A stretch of DNA of 64,000 bases, taken from positions 62,630,134-62,694,133 of the forward strand of contig NC_064435.1 of assembly GCF_023343835.1 (NCBI RefSeq), written 5' to 3'. A model generated the notes under the pieces. It saw nothing but the letters and a program-made list of their open reading frames with translations, was not told where the DNA came from and made no database searches. The DNA comes from Lagopus muta (taxonomy: Eukaryota; Chordata; Aves; Galliformes; Phasianidae). Below are positions 46,301-55,500 of the stretch, in pieces. Within the stretch, counting starts at the first letter, position 1; every line of letters starts with the position of its first letter. The position numbers and the translations under genes were made by a program.

Positions 46301-46831
46301 GAGGAGTGATTCTTGTTTCCCTGGCTAAGCACCACAGCCAACTGTTTGGGGAACTGCCTCACTAAAGCCTTATCAGGACTTCTGGCTTCTCCTAAAGGTA
46401 GCAAGCTGCAAGTGATCTTCCTCCTCCCATCAGGACTGTAGCAGCAGCATCAGAGCCGAGCAACAAGTTGGTCTTATTTCCTAAACAAATGCATCCTTTA
46501 AAAACAAAATGTATTTCTACAGAGAAAGCCAATCTAAAGAGAAAGCCAAATATTTATGAGAATTTGAGAACTCAATAGCTAAAAAGAAAGTGATGCAAAT
46601 ATGTAAGTTCCATGCCCATCATAAGTTAGCACAATTATATTGGAATCATGGCTTAATATTTTGGCAAAGTCCCACTTGAACCTTACCGCCTCCGTGTATC
46701 TGGCACAAGTATGGAAACCGCCACACGTTCCCCAAGCCGACGGCAAATCCAATGCAACTTAAGATATACTGGAACTTGTTATCCCACTTTGGTCTGCCAT
46801 CTTCTTTAGGGACTTCAGGTGGCATGTCCAT
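26189..46831 (-). CDS. SLC6A18: SLC6A18 (B0AT3/XT2), sodium-dependent neutral amino acid transporter, complete 12-exon CDS
   Basis: A member of the SLC6 neurotransmitter/amino acid symporter family with 12 membrane helices. In mammals it works in kidney proximal tubule with ACE2 or collectrin. The twelve exons join in one frame to 619 codons plus stop (human protein 628). Diagnostic pieces are [14 protein letters not shown] and [11 protein letters not shown] (TM1), [29 protein letters not shown] (TM6), MFGNIEGV (TM8) and WNPKY. The segment [20 protein letters not shown] and the loop [16 protein letters not shown] resemble human SLC6A18 more than SLC6A19. Start: ATG at 46831, with in-frame sequence open upstream to a TAA but no earlier Met. 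All introns are GT-AG. Position next to and convergent with TERT matches human synteny. Confidence 0.95.
26935..27282 (-). mobile_element. CR1 LINE fragment in SLC6A18 intron 11, minus orientation
   Basis: It starts ATCATAGAATCATTCAAG and contains CACCTCCAGGGATGGTGATT and TTCCAGTGCCTCACC, then AAGGTCTCCCCTGAGCCTC. It is 5'-truncated, and open frames inside are decayed. Confidence 0.88.
27640..27802 (-). CDS. SLC6A18: SLC6A18 exon 11 (TM11)
   Basis: 163 nt, the same as SLC6A19 exon 11. It encodes [20 protein letters not shown], then [19 protein letters not shown] and AAWNPKY. The donor is gtatgt, phase 0. Confidence 0.95.
28157..28316 (-). CDS. SLC6A18: SLC6A18 exon 10 (TM9-TM10)
   Basis: 160 nt. 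It encodes [40 protein letters not shown] and [12 protein letters not shown]. It begins with two bases and ends with two bases of shared codons. The donor is gtaagc. Confidence 0.94.
28317..29606 (-). other. SLC6A18: SLC6A18 intron 9
   Basis: A 1.29-kb intron. It contains the plus-strand exon-like segment 28998-29095 described separately. No repeat family was recognised. Confidence 0.65.
28998..29095 (+). other. Exon-like, coding-looking segment of unknown origin
   Basis: On the + strand, ATGTTTCAG precedes and GTAAGC follows a 98-nt segment with one frame open throughout. It would encode [20 protein letters not shown] then [12 protein letters not shown], an amphipathic, coiled-coil-like helix. 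I do not recognise the protein. It could be an exon of an antisense transcript, a captured gene fragment, or chance. It is not part of SLC6A18, which runs the other way. Confidence 0.3.
29607..29811 (-). CDS. SLC6A18: SLC6A18 exon 9 (TM7-TM8)
   Basis: 205 nt. It encodes [40 protein letters not shown] and [21 protein letters not shown] is the conserved TM8 region near the sodium site of SLC6 proteins. A plus-oriented CR1 lies 66 bp upstream of its acceptor. Confidence 0.95.
29877..30040 (+). mobile_element. CR1 LINE 3' fragment in SLC6A18 intron 8, plus orientation
   Basis: It reads GAAGCTGTAGGTGCCCCATC, CCCTGCCCATGGCAGGAGC and CTATTCTATGATTCTGTG. This is the sense 3' end with its terminal repeat. 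It is antisense to the host gene. Confidence 0.92.
30996..31152 (-). CDS. SLC6A18: SLC6A18 exon 8 (extracellular loop 4)
   Basis: 157 nt, the same as SLC6A19 exon 8. It encodes [20 protein letters not shown], then a loop with [20 protein letters not shown] and FLDR. This matches human SLC6A18 NILSLIND...PEQSISR. The acceptor is ctgtcag and the donor gtacca. It is the most diverged exon from SLC6A19 and was found by reading the minus strand directly. Confidence 0.92.
31304..31490. repeat. (TA)n-rich low-complexity segment
   Basis: Long TA runs (31304-31335) are followed by nearly pure A/T sequence with repeated TATATATAAAT motifs, in SLC6A18 intron 7. Confidence 0.85.
31919..32047 (-). CDS. 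SLC6A18: SLC6A18 exon 7 (loop and following helix)
   Basis: 129 nt. It encodes [19 protein letters not shown], then [20 protein letters not shown] and CLD. The acceptor is acttctag and the donor gtgaga. NDC.KDAV and SVLGFKA are shared with human SLC6A18. Confidence 0.93.
32354..32466 (-). CDS. SLC6A18: SLC6A18 exon 6 (TM6)
   Basis: 113 nt. It encodes [19 protein letters not shown] and [18 protein letters not shown]. The unwound part of TM6 (SLAFGG) is a substrate and sodium site in SLC6 proteins. The donor is gtaagt, with two bases of a Lys codon left. Confidence 0.95.
32467..35798 (-). other. SLC6A18: SLC6A18 intron 5
   Basis: A 3.3-kb intron. It holds a T-run at 33079-33094 and the longest open frame of the window (33440-33940, + strand, 166 codons), which has no domain or codon pattern suggesting a gene. 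No CR1 was recognised. Confidence 0.65.
35799..35909 (-). CDS. SLC6A18: SLC6A18 exon 5 (TM5)
   Basis: 111 nt, phase 0 at both ends. It encodes [20 protein letters not shown] and [17 protein letters not shown]. The donor is gtaagt. Human SLC6A18 has LIRG where this copy has LIHG. Confidence 0.95.
36320..36501 (-). CDS. SLC6A18: SLC6A18 exon 4 (large extracellular loop, TM4)
   Basis: 182 nt. It encodes [40 protein letters not shown] and [19 protein letters not shown] is an N-glycosylation sequon in the loop. The donor is gtaggc. Confidence 0.95.
36502..38941 (-). other. SLC6A18: SLC6A18 introns 3 and 2
   Basis: Two introns flanking exon 3 (37237-37374). No repeats or coding signals beyond the exon itself. 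Confidence 0.6.
37237..37374 (-). CDS. SLC6A18: SLC6A18 exon 3 (TM3)
   Basis: 138 nt. It encodes [39 protein letters not shown] and LNENRT. LYYN carries the TM3 tyrosine conserved for substrate binding in the family. The donor is gtaact. Confidence 0.94.
38942..39082 (-). CDS. SLC6A18: SLC6A18 exon 2 (TM2)
   Basis: 141 nt. It encodes [39 protein letters not shown] and SPYLGGV. The usual GQRLR is GQCLR here (codon 39002-39000). The acceptor is gctttcag and the donor gtaggt. It is not in any long open frame. Confidence 0.92.
39083..46686 (-). other. SLC6A18: SLC6A18 intron 1
   Basis: A 7.6-kb first intron, the longest in the window. One CR1 fragment lies at 43606-43791. Open frames up to 112 codons (44847-45185) lack domains. 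First introns often carry enhancers, but I cannot name specific elements here. Confidence 0.65.
43606..43791 (-). mobile_element. CR1 LINE fragment in SLC6A18 intron 1, minus orientation
   Basis: It starts TCATAGAACAATTTGAGTTG and ends with CAACCTGTTCCAGTGCCTCA and CCACCCTTAG. Same orientation as the host gene. Confidence 0.9.
46687..46831 (-). CDS. SLC6A18: SLC6A18 exon 1 coding part (N-terminus, TM1)
   Basis: 145 coding nt. From ATG at 46831 it encodes [20 protein letters not shown], then [20 protein letters not shown] and [19 protein letters not shown] is the SLC6 TM1 sodium-binding signature. A second in-frame ATG at 46825 is possible. The donor is gtaagg. Confidence 0.93.
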
Positions 46832-46878
46832 TGGTAAATCTTCTAGTACGAAGTACCTTTGGCTTTCTGGTCCCTTTC

Positions 46879-46887
46879 CTTATAAAT
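46879..46887 (-). promoter_or_regulatory. Possible TATA-like element upstream of SLC6A18
   Basis: TTTATAAGG on the minus strand about 50 bp before the start codon. If used, the 5' UTR would be only about 20 nt. An upstream non-coding exon or another start site is equally possible. Confidence 0.25.
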
Positions 46888-47109
46888 GGGAAGATTCTTC
46901 AAAACGTGTCTCTGCTGCAGGTTTTATGGGGAATGACAGAAGGGTTTCTCCAAAAAAGGCGGTGCTTTGTTTTTGTGTAATGCAAAGGAATGTGTCATTG
47001 GAAGTGCCACAGTTTAAATACCAAACCAGGAATTATTATTATATAGACAGAGTGACTACTCTTGATGTTTTGCAGTTCCTTCTATAGTTAGGGAACTTAG
47101 GAATATGTT

Positions 47110-47122
47110 GTTAATGGGTAAC
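47110..47122. promoter_or_regulatory. HNF1-like palindrome upstream of SLC6A18
   Basis: GTTAATGGGTAAC matches the HNF1 consensus GTTAATNATTAAC at all but two defined positions, about 280 bp upstream of the SLC6A18 ATG. HNF1A is known to drive kidney and gut SLC6 amino acid transporter genes in mammals. Function here is inferred. Confidence 0.35.
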
Positions 47123-48118
47123 TTGGGATCAAACAGATTTTTATTTTCTGTTCTCCTTCTGTTCTCAGATACCATCAAAGAAGTGTGACGCTGAATATAA
47201 TTAAAAAGAGACCTTTACAGCATTAAGACATTAACATTGTAAGATGGGTAGATCTGTGAATTAAGGAAGCATTGACTTTTTCTCTTTGTTAGCTGAGTGA
47301 CTGAAGACACCTTTGGTAAGTACAAAAAGTGATTTTTTTTTTTACTAAATTAGTCTTAATTGGATTTACCTGTTGCTGTTATACCAAAACCTCAAATAGA
47401 ACCTGGTAAAGGTGTGTTTTCATGGCTGTACTTGCAGTAGCTTTTTGCCCACCTCAAGATCTGCCATTGGGACACACAGACCAGCTGCAGCCACACAGCT
47501 CCTGCTGCATAGATCGCTGTCCTCCATATTGCTTTCCCCTCTGAACATCCACACACGTACCTGTGACTGACAGAAACTATTTGAAAGGTACAACACACTA
47601 TGGCTGGGACTCTTTGAAGATCCCTCCAACATTTGTTCCTAAGCAAACCCAAGATGGGACTGTTCTCTAGACAAGACCACATATGTTCAGACATCAAAAT
47701 CTTGTCTGCTTTCACCATAACTGCCTGAGGTTAATCACTTCCCACCTGTCAATGAATCCCAAGTGACTATTTTTATTTTTCATTAAATAGTTACTGAGGA
47801 ATGTAACAGCTGAGTGCTTGCCTTCAATTGAAAGCCTGTGAGAAAAACTTTAATGTTCTCTTTCCAAAATACCAGGGTTTTGCTGTTTTGCACTCCACAC
47901 CTTTATAGAACATCCACGTCACAGAAATCAGCCACAGCACCTACCACCCTCCCCCCCACCGCTGTTGTGCTCCAGACCAGAGAGTGCTGTGCTGGGGCTG
48001 TCCTGGCAGTACCTCCATCCCTGCCCCCTGCAGCTGCTTCAGATTCAGCTCATTAGGAAAATCTGACTGCCTTTCCTATTACAGAATAGCAACTTGAAAG
48101 ATTTTAAATAAAATATAT

Positions 48119-48425
48119 TCATAGAATCATAGAATTGTTCAGTTTGGAAAAGACCTTAAAAATCATCGAGTCCAACCACAACCTAACCATACTACCCTAA
48201 CTCTAATAATCCTCTGCTAAATCATGTCCCTGAGCACCACATGCAAACAGTTTTTAAATACATCCAGGGATGGTGGCTCAACCACCTCCCTGGGGAGCTT
48301 ATTCCAGTGCTTAACAACCCTTTCTGTAACTTAAACTTTCCCTGGTGCAACTTGAGGCCATTTCCCCTCATCCTGTCAGCTGTCACTAGAAGAGAAGACC
48401 AACCCCACTCTTGCTGTAATTATCC
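48119..48425 (-). mobile_element. CR1 LINE fragment, minus orientation
   Basis: It starts TCATAGAATCATAGAATTG and contains GACCTTAAAAATCATCGAG and ATCATGTCCCTGAGCACCAC. Close in sequence to the 11153-11680 copy, so probably the same subfamily. Confidence 0.92.
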
Positions 48426-48595
48426 TTCAGATATTATTATTCAGATTATTATTGTTCATAAATATTCATATTCATATTTTTTAATATTCAAATAATATTT
48501 TTTTAAAAAGTTGAAATGCAAATAAATATATTGCCTGGTACTTCACTGTCTTATTTAGTGTAGATATAGTTTAAAAATAACCTCTAGAGTAGATA

Positions 48596-48853
48596 TCATA
48601 GAACTAGAGAATCATACAATCATCTAGGTTGGAAAAGACCTTCAAGATCACCAAGTACAACCATAAGCCTGACCTACTGGCTCCCGTCACTAAACCATGT
48701 CCCTTAGTGTCATGGCCACATATCTTCCAATACCTCCAGGAGCAGGGACTTCATCACCTCCCTGGGTAGCCCTGTCCGATGACTGATCTCTTTCTCTGTG
48801 AAGAGATCCTTCCTGATGTCCAATATAAGCCTCCTGTGGTGCAACTTGAGGCT
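48596..48853 (-). mobile_element. CR1 LINE fragment, minus orientation
   Basis: It contains GGTTGGAAAAGACCTTCAAG, AACCATGTCCCTTAGTGTC and AGATCCTTCCTGATGTCCAA. A second, different CR1 type in tandem with the previous copy. Confidence 0.9.
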
Positions 48854-48930
48854 GCTAGGAACTTGGACAGGAGAATAATAAAATACCCAGAATTATACAT
48901 GAATCAATCTGTCTAGTTCTTAGAAATGCT

Positions 48931-48936
48931 TTTATT
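48931..48936 (-). promoter_or_regulatory. Candidate polyadenylation signal of SLC6A19
   Basis: AATAAA on the minus strand about 445 bp after the SLC6A19 stop, close to the CR1 at 48596-48853. Confidence 0.4.
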
Positions 48937-49381
48937 AAATATTTTTAACTTCTGAATGAGATATAATAGTGGTGGCTTTGTGCAACACAGTGGCATGTAA
49001 AGTAAAAACAATTTAACGTGCAATAGAAGTCAGTATAAATTACCTTTCAGATTGGTCACCCAACCAGAATGTTTAGACAGGGAAGAGTCACTTAAAGCTT
49101 GCCAAGCGCAGTGCATCCCCAGACAGAGTCCTCCAAGCCAGTTTCAAACAAACTGGCTTCAAAACCAGAAGCAGGAGAAATTATTTGGCCTGTTTTGCAA
49201 ATGTGGCTCCCAGGATCCAAGCTATCACTTCTTCACTGTACCTTGCATTCCTAAGTAAGCAAGCGCTTACGTAGAAACAACACATAGTTATCCTTTTATG
49301 GCAATAAATTTGATTCTGAATTCTTTAAAGAAAATCTTTTGGCTTTCTTAGCAAGGCATTCTTCCACATTTTTACATGCTT

Positions 49382-49591
49382 TTATGCTGAATTCTTTAAG
49401 TTGCCATTAACAGACGTCTCAGATATTGAGCTTATAAGGCCTGTACGATCACTTCTCTTCTGACAGCAATTTCTGATGGCTTTGTAGATGGCAAAGACAG
49501 GGATGATCAAACTAGGCACACCAGCGATGATTACAATAATAGCATAGACCCAGCCAGGATATCCAATCTTCTGTGGTTTTGGGAACTCTTC
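49382..49591 (-). CDS. SLC6A19: SLC6A19 exon 12 (TM12, C-terminus, stop)
   Basis: 210 nt including TAA at 49384-49382. It encodes [40 protein letters not shown] and [20 protein letters not shown], ending GNLKNSA. The acceptor is ttctttcag. It was found by reading the minus strand. Confidence 0.94.
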   Translation of the reverse strand, partial: EEFPKPQKIGYPGWVYAIIVIIAGVPSLIIPVFAIYKAIRNCCQKRSDRTGLISSISETSVNGNLKNSA

Positions 49592-52500
49592 CTGAAAGAA
49601 TAAAGCAAGTTATATGAAGTGAGAGGAGCAAATACCTGAAAATATGTGCATTCAGTATTTTAACAGAAGAGAACAGAAGAGAAGAGAAACAGTACTGCAG
49701 CAGCAGTTAGCCACAAGGGCACATGGATTTGCTGATTCAAGAGCAGTTTCCAGTTTCATAAGGCCAGAGAAGAGAAAAACAGATAAGCAAGGAGGAGATG
49801 AAGTCCTGCAGAAAATGGTGAACCTCTCATCTTTGTTTTTGTTCTGCTGTCCTGGTACCACATACAGCCTATTGTTCTTCAGGAGGAAGAAAGGAAAAGT
49901 AGGTGATTTAGTGCTCTAATTTAAATGATGCAAGTATATTTAGAAGACGAAAGAAGAAATCCAGTTAGGAGAATATTAATTTCTTCAGTCAGTGATGAGT
50001 AACCAGCACCGTTGCTGTTCTGTGCTTTTAAATGGACACAGTAACCAGTACAAAATGCTTTCACAGACATGGTCTTTTGTCAACACAGAAAATTCATGAT
50101 GTTTCCAGCTCTTCTATGCTCCCTACTGTGCAACAGACATCTGTTGAAGTGGTCCTGTTGAGGCCCCACTCAAAATTGGATTAATGGTTGAGGGTTTTGT
50201 TCACTTCAGTAAAGCTGAATTTAGGACTTATTTTTTGAAGTGCTACTTTTTTATTATTGCTTTTTGTATTTTAACTTTTTTTTTTTTTAATCTGAAACCT
50301 ATTTGAGATGAAAGATGAATATAACTGACTATGACTCTTACATTGAAGAAGGAGATACCAAGTAATTCTAAATAAATATTTTGGTTTTTTATACTTACAT
50401 ATTCAGGATTCCAAACACTGTAGAGCAGTTCTTCATTGACTTTCACCACAAAATAAAATAAGAAGATAACTAACATAATGAGAGGACTGATAACTCTCCA
50501 GGTTACCTGCCAGAATATATTGGGCTTGTGTCCAATCATGAACTCAATATCCTTGTTAAACCTAGGAGCAAGAACAGGAACTTCAGGACAATAAAAATGC
50601 GTAAGGATCAAAAGCAGGCCCAGAAGCAGGAGAGTTCAAGTGACACTCAACCGTGCTTCCCCATACTTTGCTGATGTCTGTGTGAGTGGAGGACTGACAT
50701 TGACACCCAAGATGGACCCACACAGCCTGAATTTGGGGAGAGATTACTGTAATTACAAGTTTCTAATTCATACTTCCCGAAAGTAAGGTAGGAAAATTAT
50801 TTTTGGAAAGGTACTTTCTTCAAGAGTTCTGTGAAGCATATATGAAATAGTTTCAGAATAAGAGTTAGTGTAGGTGGAGTTTCAGGTAGTTGTTTCAGGG
50901 TTGGGTTTTTTTGTAAGCATCTCAGAGCTGCATCGATTAAAAGGAAAGACACAGTATTCCAAAGAAGCAAGTTGGAATAATTTTTAAAATTACATTCTAT
51001 GGATAATGCTTGCTTAATTTGGATTTCTATCAGTTTTCTTGGTTTGAGTAGTATTTCATCTTCATATTTGCTCATTAAGGGCACCTAGAAATATGTCATT
51101 CAGGTTAAGCATTGAGCACACAGTAGAAAATGGAACAAATATGTTCTCCCAAGAAGAGTCTATCCCTGTATTGCAGATATTGTGAGCACAATCCTGAACC
51201 CTGTTTATGACCCCCACACATAATGCAGTGCTGTGTGCACACACTATTAAATAAAAACTAGTTTGGCAGTTTGAGGCCTCCATTATTCCTTTATCTTCCC
51301 TAGCTAGGCACACATGGTCCCCTGCAGCCACACACGAAAGCCAAATTAGCCAACAAAACTAAAGAAGCTTGGTTGGGATCTAATCAGCATTCCTGAATAG
51401 AATTTTCAGATCCAGATTTGGATCCACTTCCTTCCTTTCCCTGAATGAATGTCCTCTGTCCCTCTGCGGAGAGTGCTGTCTTGCCTGCCAAGCTCTGAGG
51501 GATGCAGATGGAGCATTCTACACAGCTCCTGCCAAGGCAGGACCGCATCTTGTGGAAGACTCAGGGCTTTGGAGGCCGGAGAGCCCACCAGTGTGTGTGG
51601 AACATGGTGATGAGGAGCTGAGACAGGGAGCTAATTTATCTAAGCAGACTCTCACCTCCTCACGCAGCATTAAAGTCTCAGTGTGGGAACAGGGGCCAGA
51701 GGTCCTTTGCCCATCGCTAGGAGCAGCACAGCTTGGGCTGATACAGATTTGAGCAAGAACCTATGAGTGACTGAAGGCCTCACACTTTTTTTTTTTATGT
51801 ATTTATTTCTTATGTATTAATTATGAATGGGCAGATGGAGAAGTTGAACTTTCTAAGTCTCTAAAAAGTTGCTAGGATAATTACTTGCTGCTGGAATTGA
51901 TAAGGTCTTGAGTCTAACAGGAACATATCTCGGTAGCCTTGGATTAGAATCTTGTTGTAAAGCAGTATCTGTAATCTGCATGGCGATGCCTGCTTTGGGC
52001 AGTAACATCTGGCATTTGCTTTAAACAATCCTGGAATATACCTGTGTTCTAAGCTTTTAGCTCAGTGCCAGCATGCTTATGCTTTGCTTCTGCTAATGAA
52101 ATATTTTATGCAGTTCTTCTGATAAAGGTTTACTGTAAATGTTGCCATATTTACAACATTAAGGAGTTACAGTAGCATTTATGCACTCCAAGGGCACTTG
52201 GTAATGCTTGATATTCCCTTCTAGCATTTTAGGAATGTATTTATTTTAGCTGATTGTTACAGAGGATTATCTGTCACCAGTGCATTAATGAAAGAGTCTA
52301 TATCTTTCATATACAAACAAAAATCCTCACCAAATCCCTAACAAAGCATCATTTCTTCTTGTTGAGAATTTTTTTAGAAACCTAAATCATACAAGCCACC
52401 CTAAACTACAGTTGCATAATTCCAGTGACTTCTATAACAGAAATGATGTGCACTGTGTTACAGCAGGACTGCAGCTATACAACTACTCAATATATACACT

Positions 52501-55500
52501 ACTGGCTAGTGATGTTTAACTTGTTTCATACCTGTCTATTCCATAAATGTAGACAACTGAAAACATCTCACAGAAGGCAATTATTAGCAAAGGAATGGAG
52601 CCAGCAAAACTGTCGAATAGAGCAAGCCAGTAATTGCCAGACCTCAGGACAAAAATGAAAGCTATCAAGTAAGACCCTGCGCAGATGATACCTGTGAAAA
52701 ACAATACAAAACAGCAGTACATTTAGACACAAAACCAAAAGTAACCAAAGAATCAACAAACAACTAGTGAAACTAGTGGTGGGCTTCTGGGTTCCTTGTG
52801 GGTGTTGAGGAGTTGCTTGTATCAGAACATTGTGGCCATGTCCAGGTGAGCAGGGCAGCCACTGCTGCTGGGGAACTACATCACCTTCTGGAAGGCTTCC
52901 AGAGGAAAAGTGCCTGCTAGGCAACTGAGAACAAGACTGGTAGAGAACTGAGGCACATCCCCTTGAGTAGAAGCAGGGCATTTTCTGGGTATCTGACACA
53001 AAGTGCTCAAGCTCCGAATATCTTCTGTTCCAGAAGATACTTCCAATGGCACTGCTAAGGGAAGGCCCTTTGTTTCCATTTTTGGGTGGTACTCGATTTT
53101 AGACTGAATGAAGCCTCACTGAAACTTTTCTGCATATGTGTATACTTACATATATACACCCCAAATTTTTTACCAGTTTTAGGAGAAACTTGCCCATAAA
53201 TCTGTTTGGGTAGCACTGCATTTTTTAGCATATCAGTTGCTAATTGAGGGGGGTGAAGATCACTTGTCTCTGATAAAGCACTTACCTGTAATGAGTTCCT
53301 TAGGCCATTTAGAGGGTACGACTTTGAGATCTTGTAAAGGTACAAGCACACCTTCTACATTTCCAAACATAGATGACAAACCCAGGCAGAAGAGCATGAT
53401 GAAGAAGAGGATGGACCACAGAGGTGAGACAGGCATCTTGGTGATAGCTTCAGTGAAGACAATAAAGGCTAAGCCAGTTCCTTCAACTCCCTGTGTAAGA
53501 TTTCAGAAGCTTCAAAAATTAGCTTCACTAACATCACAAATGTACATCTGTATTCACTGGAGTTGGTGTATGCTACAGCATGCAACAATAATTATACTTT
53601 CTTTTTTTTTTTTCACAAAGATCTCCAAATGCAGCCATGTATTCACTGTAATTATAATACAAGTCCTATTTCATAGAACCAAAAAACAAAAAGCTGTATG
53701 ATCTCATTTCCAATGCAGAGAAGCTGTGGTGCCCCATCCCTGGAGGCGCTGAAGGTCAGGTTGGATGGGGCCCTGGGCAGCTGAAATGGTGGGGGGCAGC
53801 CCTGCCCGTAACAGTGGTTGAACTTTGAGGTCCCTTTCAGCCCAAACCATCCTGTGATTCTATAATTCCAATTTAGCCTTGATTACCTGTTTATCCTAGC
53901 ATAGTTCTGCCATCCATAAAGCACTACCACTAAGTGAGACTGTGGTGGAAAGTGGTAGCAGTGATGAACTGTTCATCAAAGGATGACATAAGCCAAAAGA
54001 AGCTTTTATGACCATTGGGAAAGCTGTTTGTACATCACATGTGCCAGAAGCTGCCACCATAGCTGCAGCCAGTAGCTGTATAGAAATGTCAAAACAGCAG
54101 CAAGCAGCTACACCAGGCCATATTTGAAAGGACTTTTCAGAGGAGTTGAACTGCTTTTAAAATGCCTTTCTCTTCAAAAGCAAAACAATATTCTTTGGAA
54201 TAAACAGAAGTAAACTTTTAGCCCAAGAGCATTCCAAGCAAACCACAGTGAGTAGAAATATAATTAAAGAAAAAAAAAAATGCAATACCAAAAAAACTCA
54301 CCCACACTCATAACAAAAAATGCTAATTGAATAAAAGTAAAAATGTTACTACAGTTTTTGCAACATAAGTGGTATCGGTATGAGATGTAGTGTAAAACTT
54401 ACCTCACTTAATAAACTTTTCAGATCACAGGTTTCAAAATTAAGGCTTGCAAAAGTGACAGGATCAGTCATGTTGCACAGCTGCTGCATTTGCTCAAAGT
54501 TATCTTGGGTTACATTGCCCTCTGGCAAATCAAATGCATTTATCAAGGTAAGAATATTTCTGTAAAAGTGAGATACAGGTATTTTGAAAGTGCTTATTTG
54601 TAACACCCTCAGAATTCATTTTCATCCTTGAGTTATTAAGAGCACAATGTCTTTCATAAAGAAGTTTCAAAGGAATCAAAGCTTTTGCTGCTCAGGATCA
54701 GATTAGGAAATTGGGAAGTCCAGTGGTTTCACACAAGTGAAATTCTTCCTTTCTTTTTCCCACATGAACCCAGTGATGTCTTTCAGGACCCAGATCACAG
54801 CTGAAGGGATCAGACACTTTGGAGATCCCTACAACAGCTGGCTGCTCCTCTTTGCACTGCAAATGGATGTGCTTAGCCGTTTAGCCTGGGAAGCTCTTGG
54901 GGTTGTGTCAGGTGCTTGCAGTTACACATCATGGACTTTCCCAGCTGGGTATGGCAGAGCTAACTGGTACCTGTGACACCTGGCAGCCCATCTGAGAAAG
55001 GAGACTCAGTTTCTCCATTGAAATTAGGTACCTCTGTGACAAGCAGAGTAAATGTGGAACTGACTAAGGTTATATTGCACCTATGCCATGCACTGGCTCA
55101 GCTGACAGAGATAATTCTGAATTCTGCAATTTTTAGCAAAGTTGCTGCACAATTTTTCTGTGTTTGATAAAGATTAAATGAAGTAAAATGGGAAGATTAG
55201 TTACTCTAGCTCTGGGTAATTGTGTAGCATGCAGAGTCACTAGCAGTAATTAAGTGCCTACACTGTAGTCCAGATGTGGCCATTTCTCAGCATTATTTCA
55301 TTTCACTCTAAAACTGTAGGTATTATAGTGTGTTCTAATGAAAAAAATGTGTCATGAACTGAATCTGCCTTGATGTTTGCAGATACTCACATTAACTGCA
55401 GTTATATCTCAGGTGTTTCAGGGAAAAAGCCATCACCATTCAAATACAGAATGACCTCCCCTGTTACTTTTGGAAACGCTGAGGAATAACGTAAAATGTG

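Larger units (their letters stand above)
46832..49381. other. Intergenic region between SLC6A18 and SLC6A19
   Basis: A 2.5-kb head-to-tail spacer. It contains the SLC6A18 promoter side, two minus-oriented CR1 fragments (48119-48425 and 48596-48853), an A/T-rich stretch at 48430-48530 and a candidate SLC6A19 polyadenylation signal. No extra gene recognised. Confidence 0.7.
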
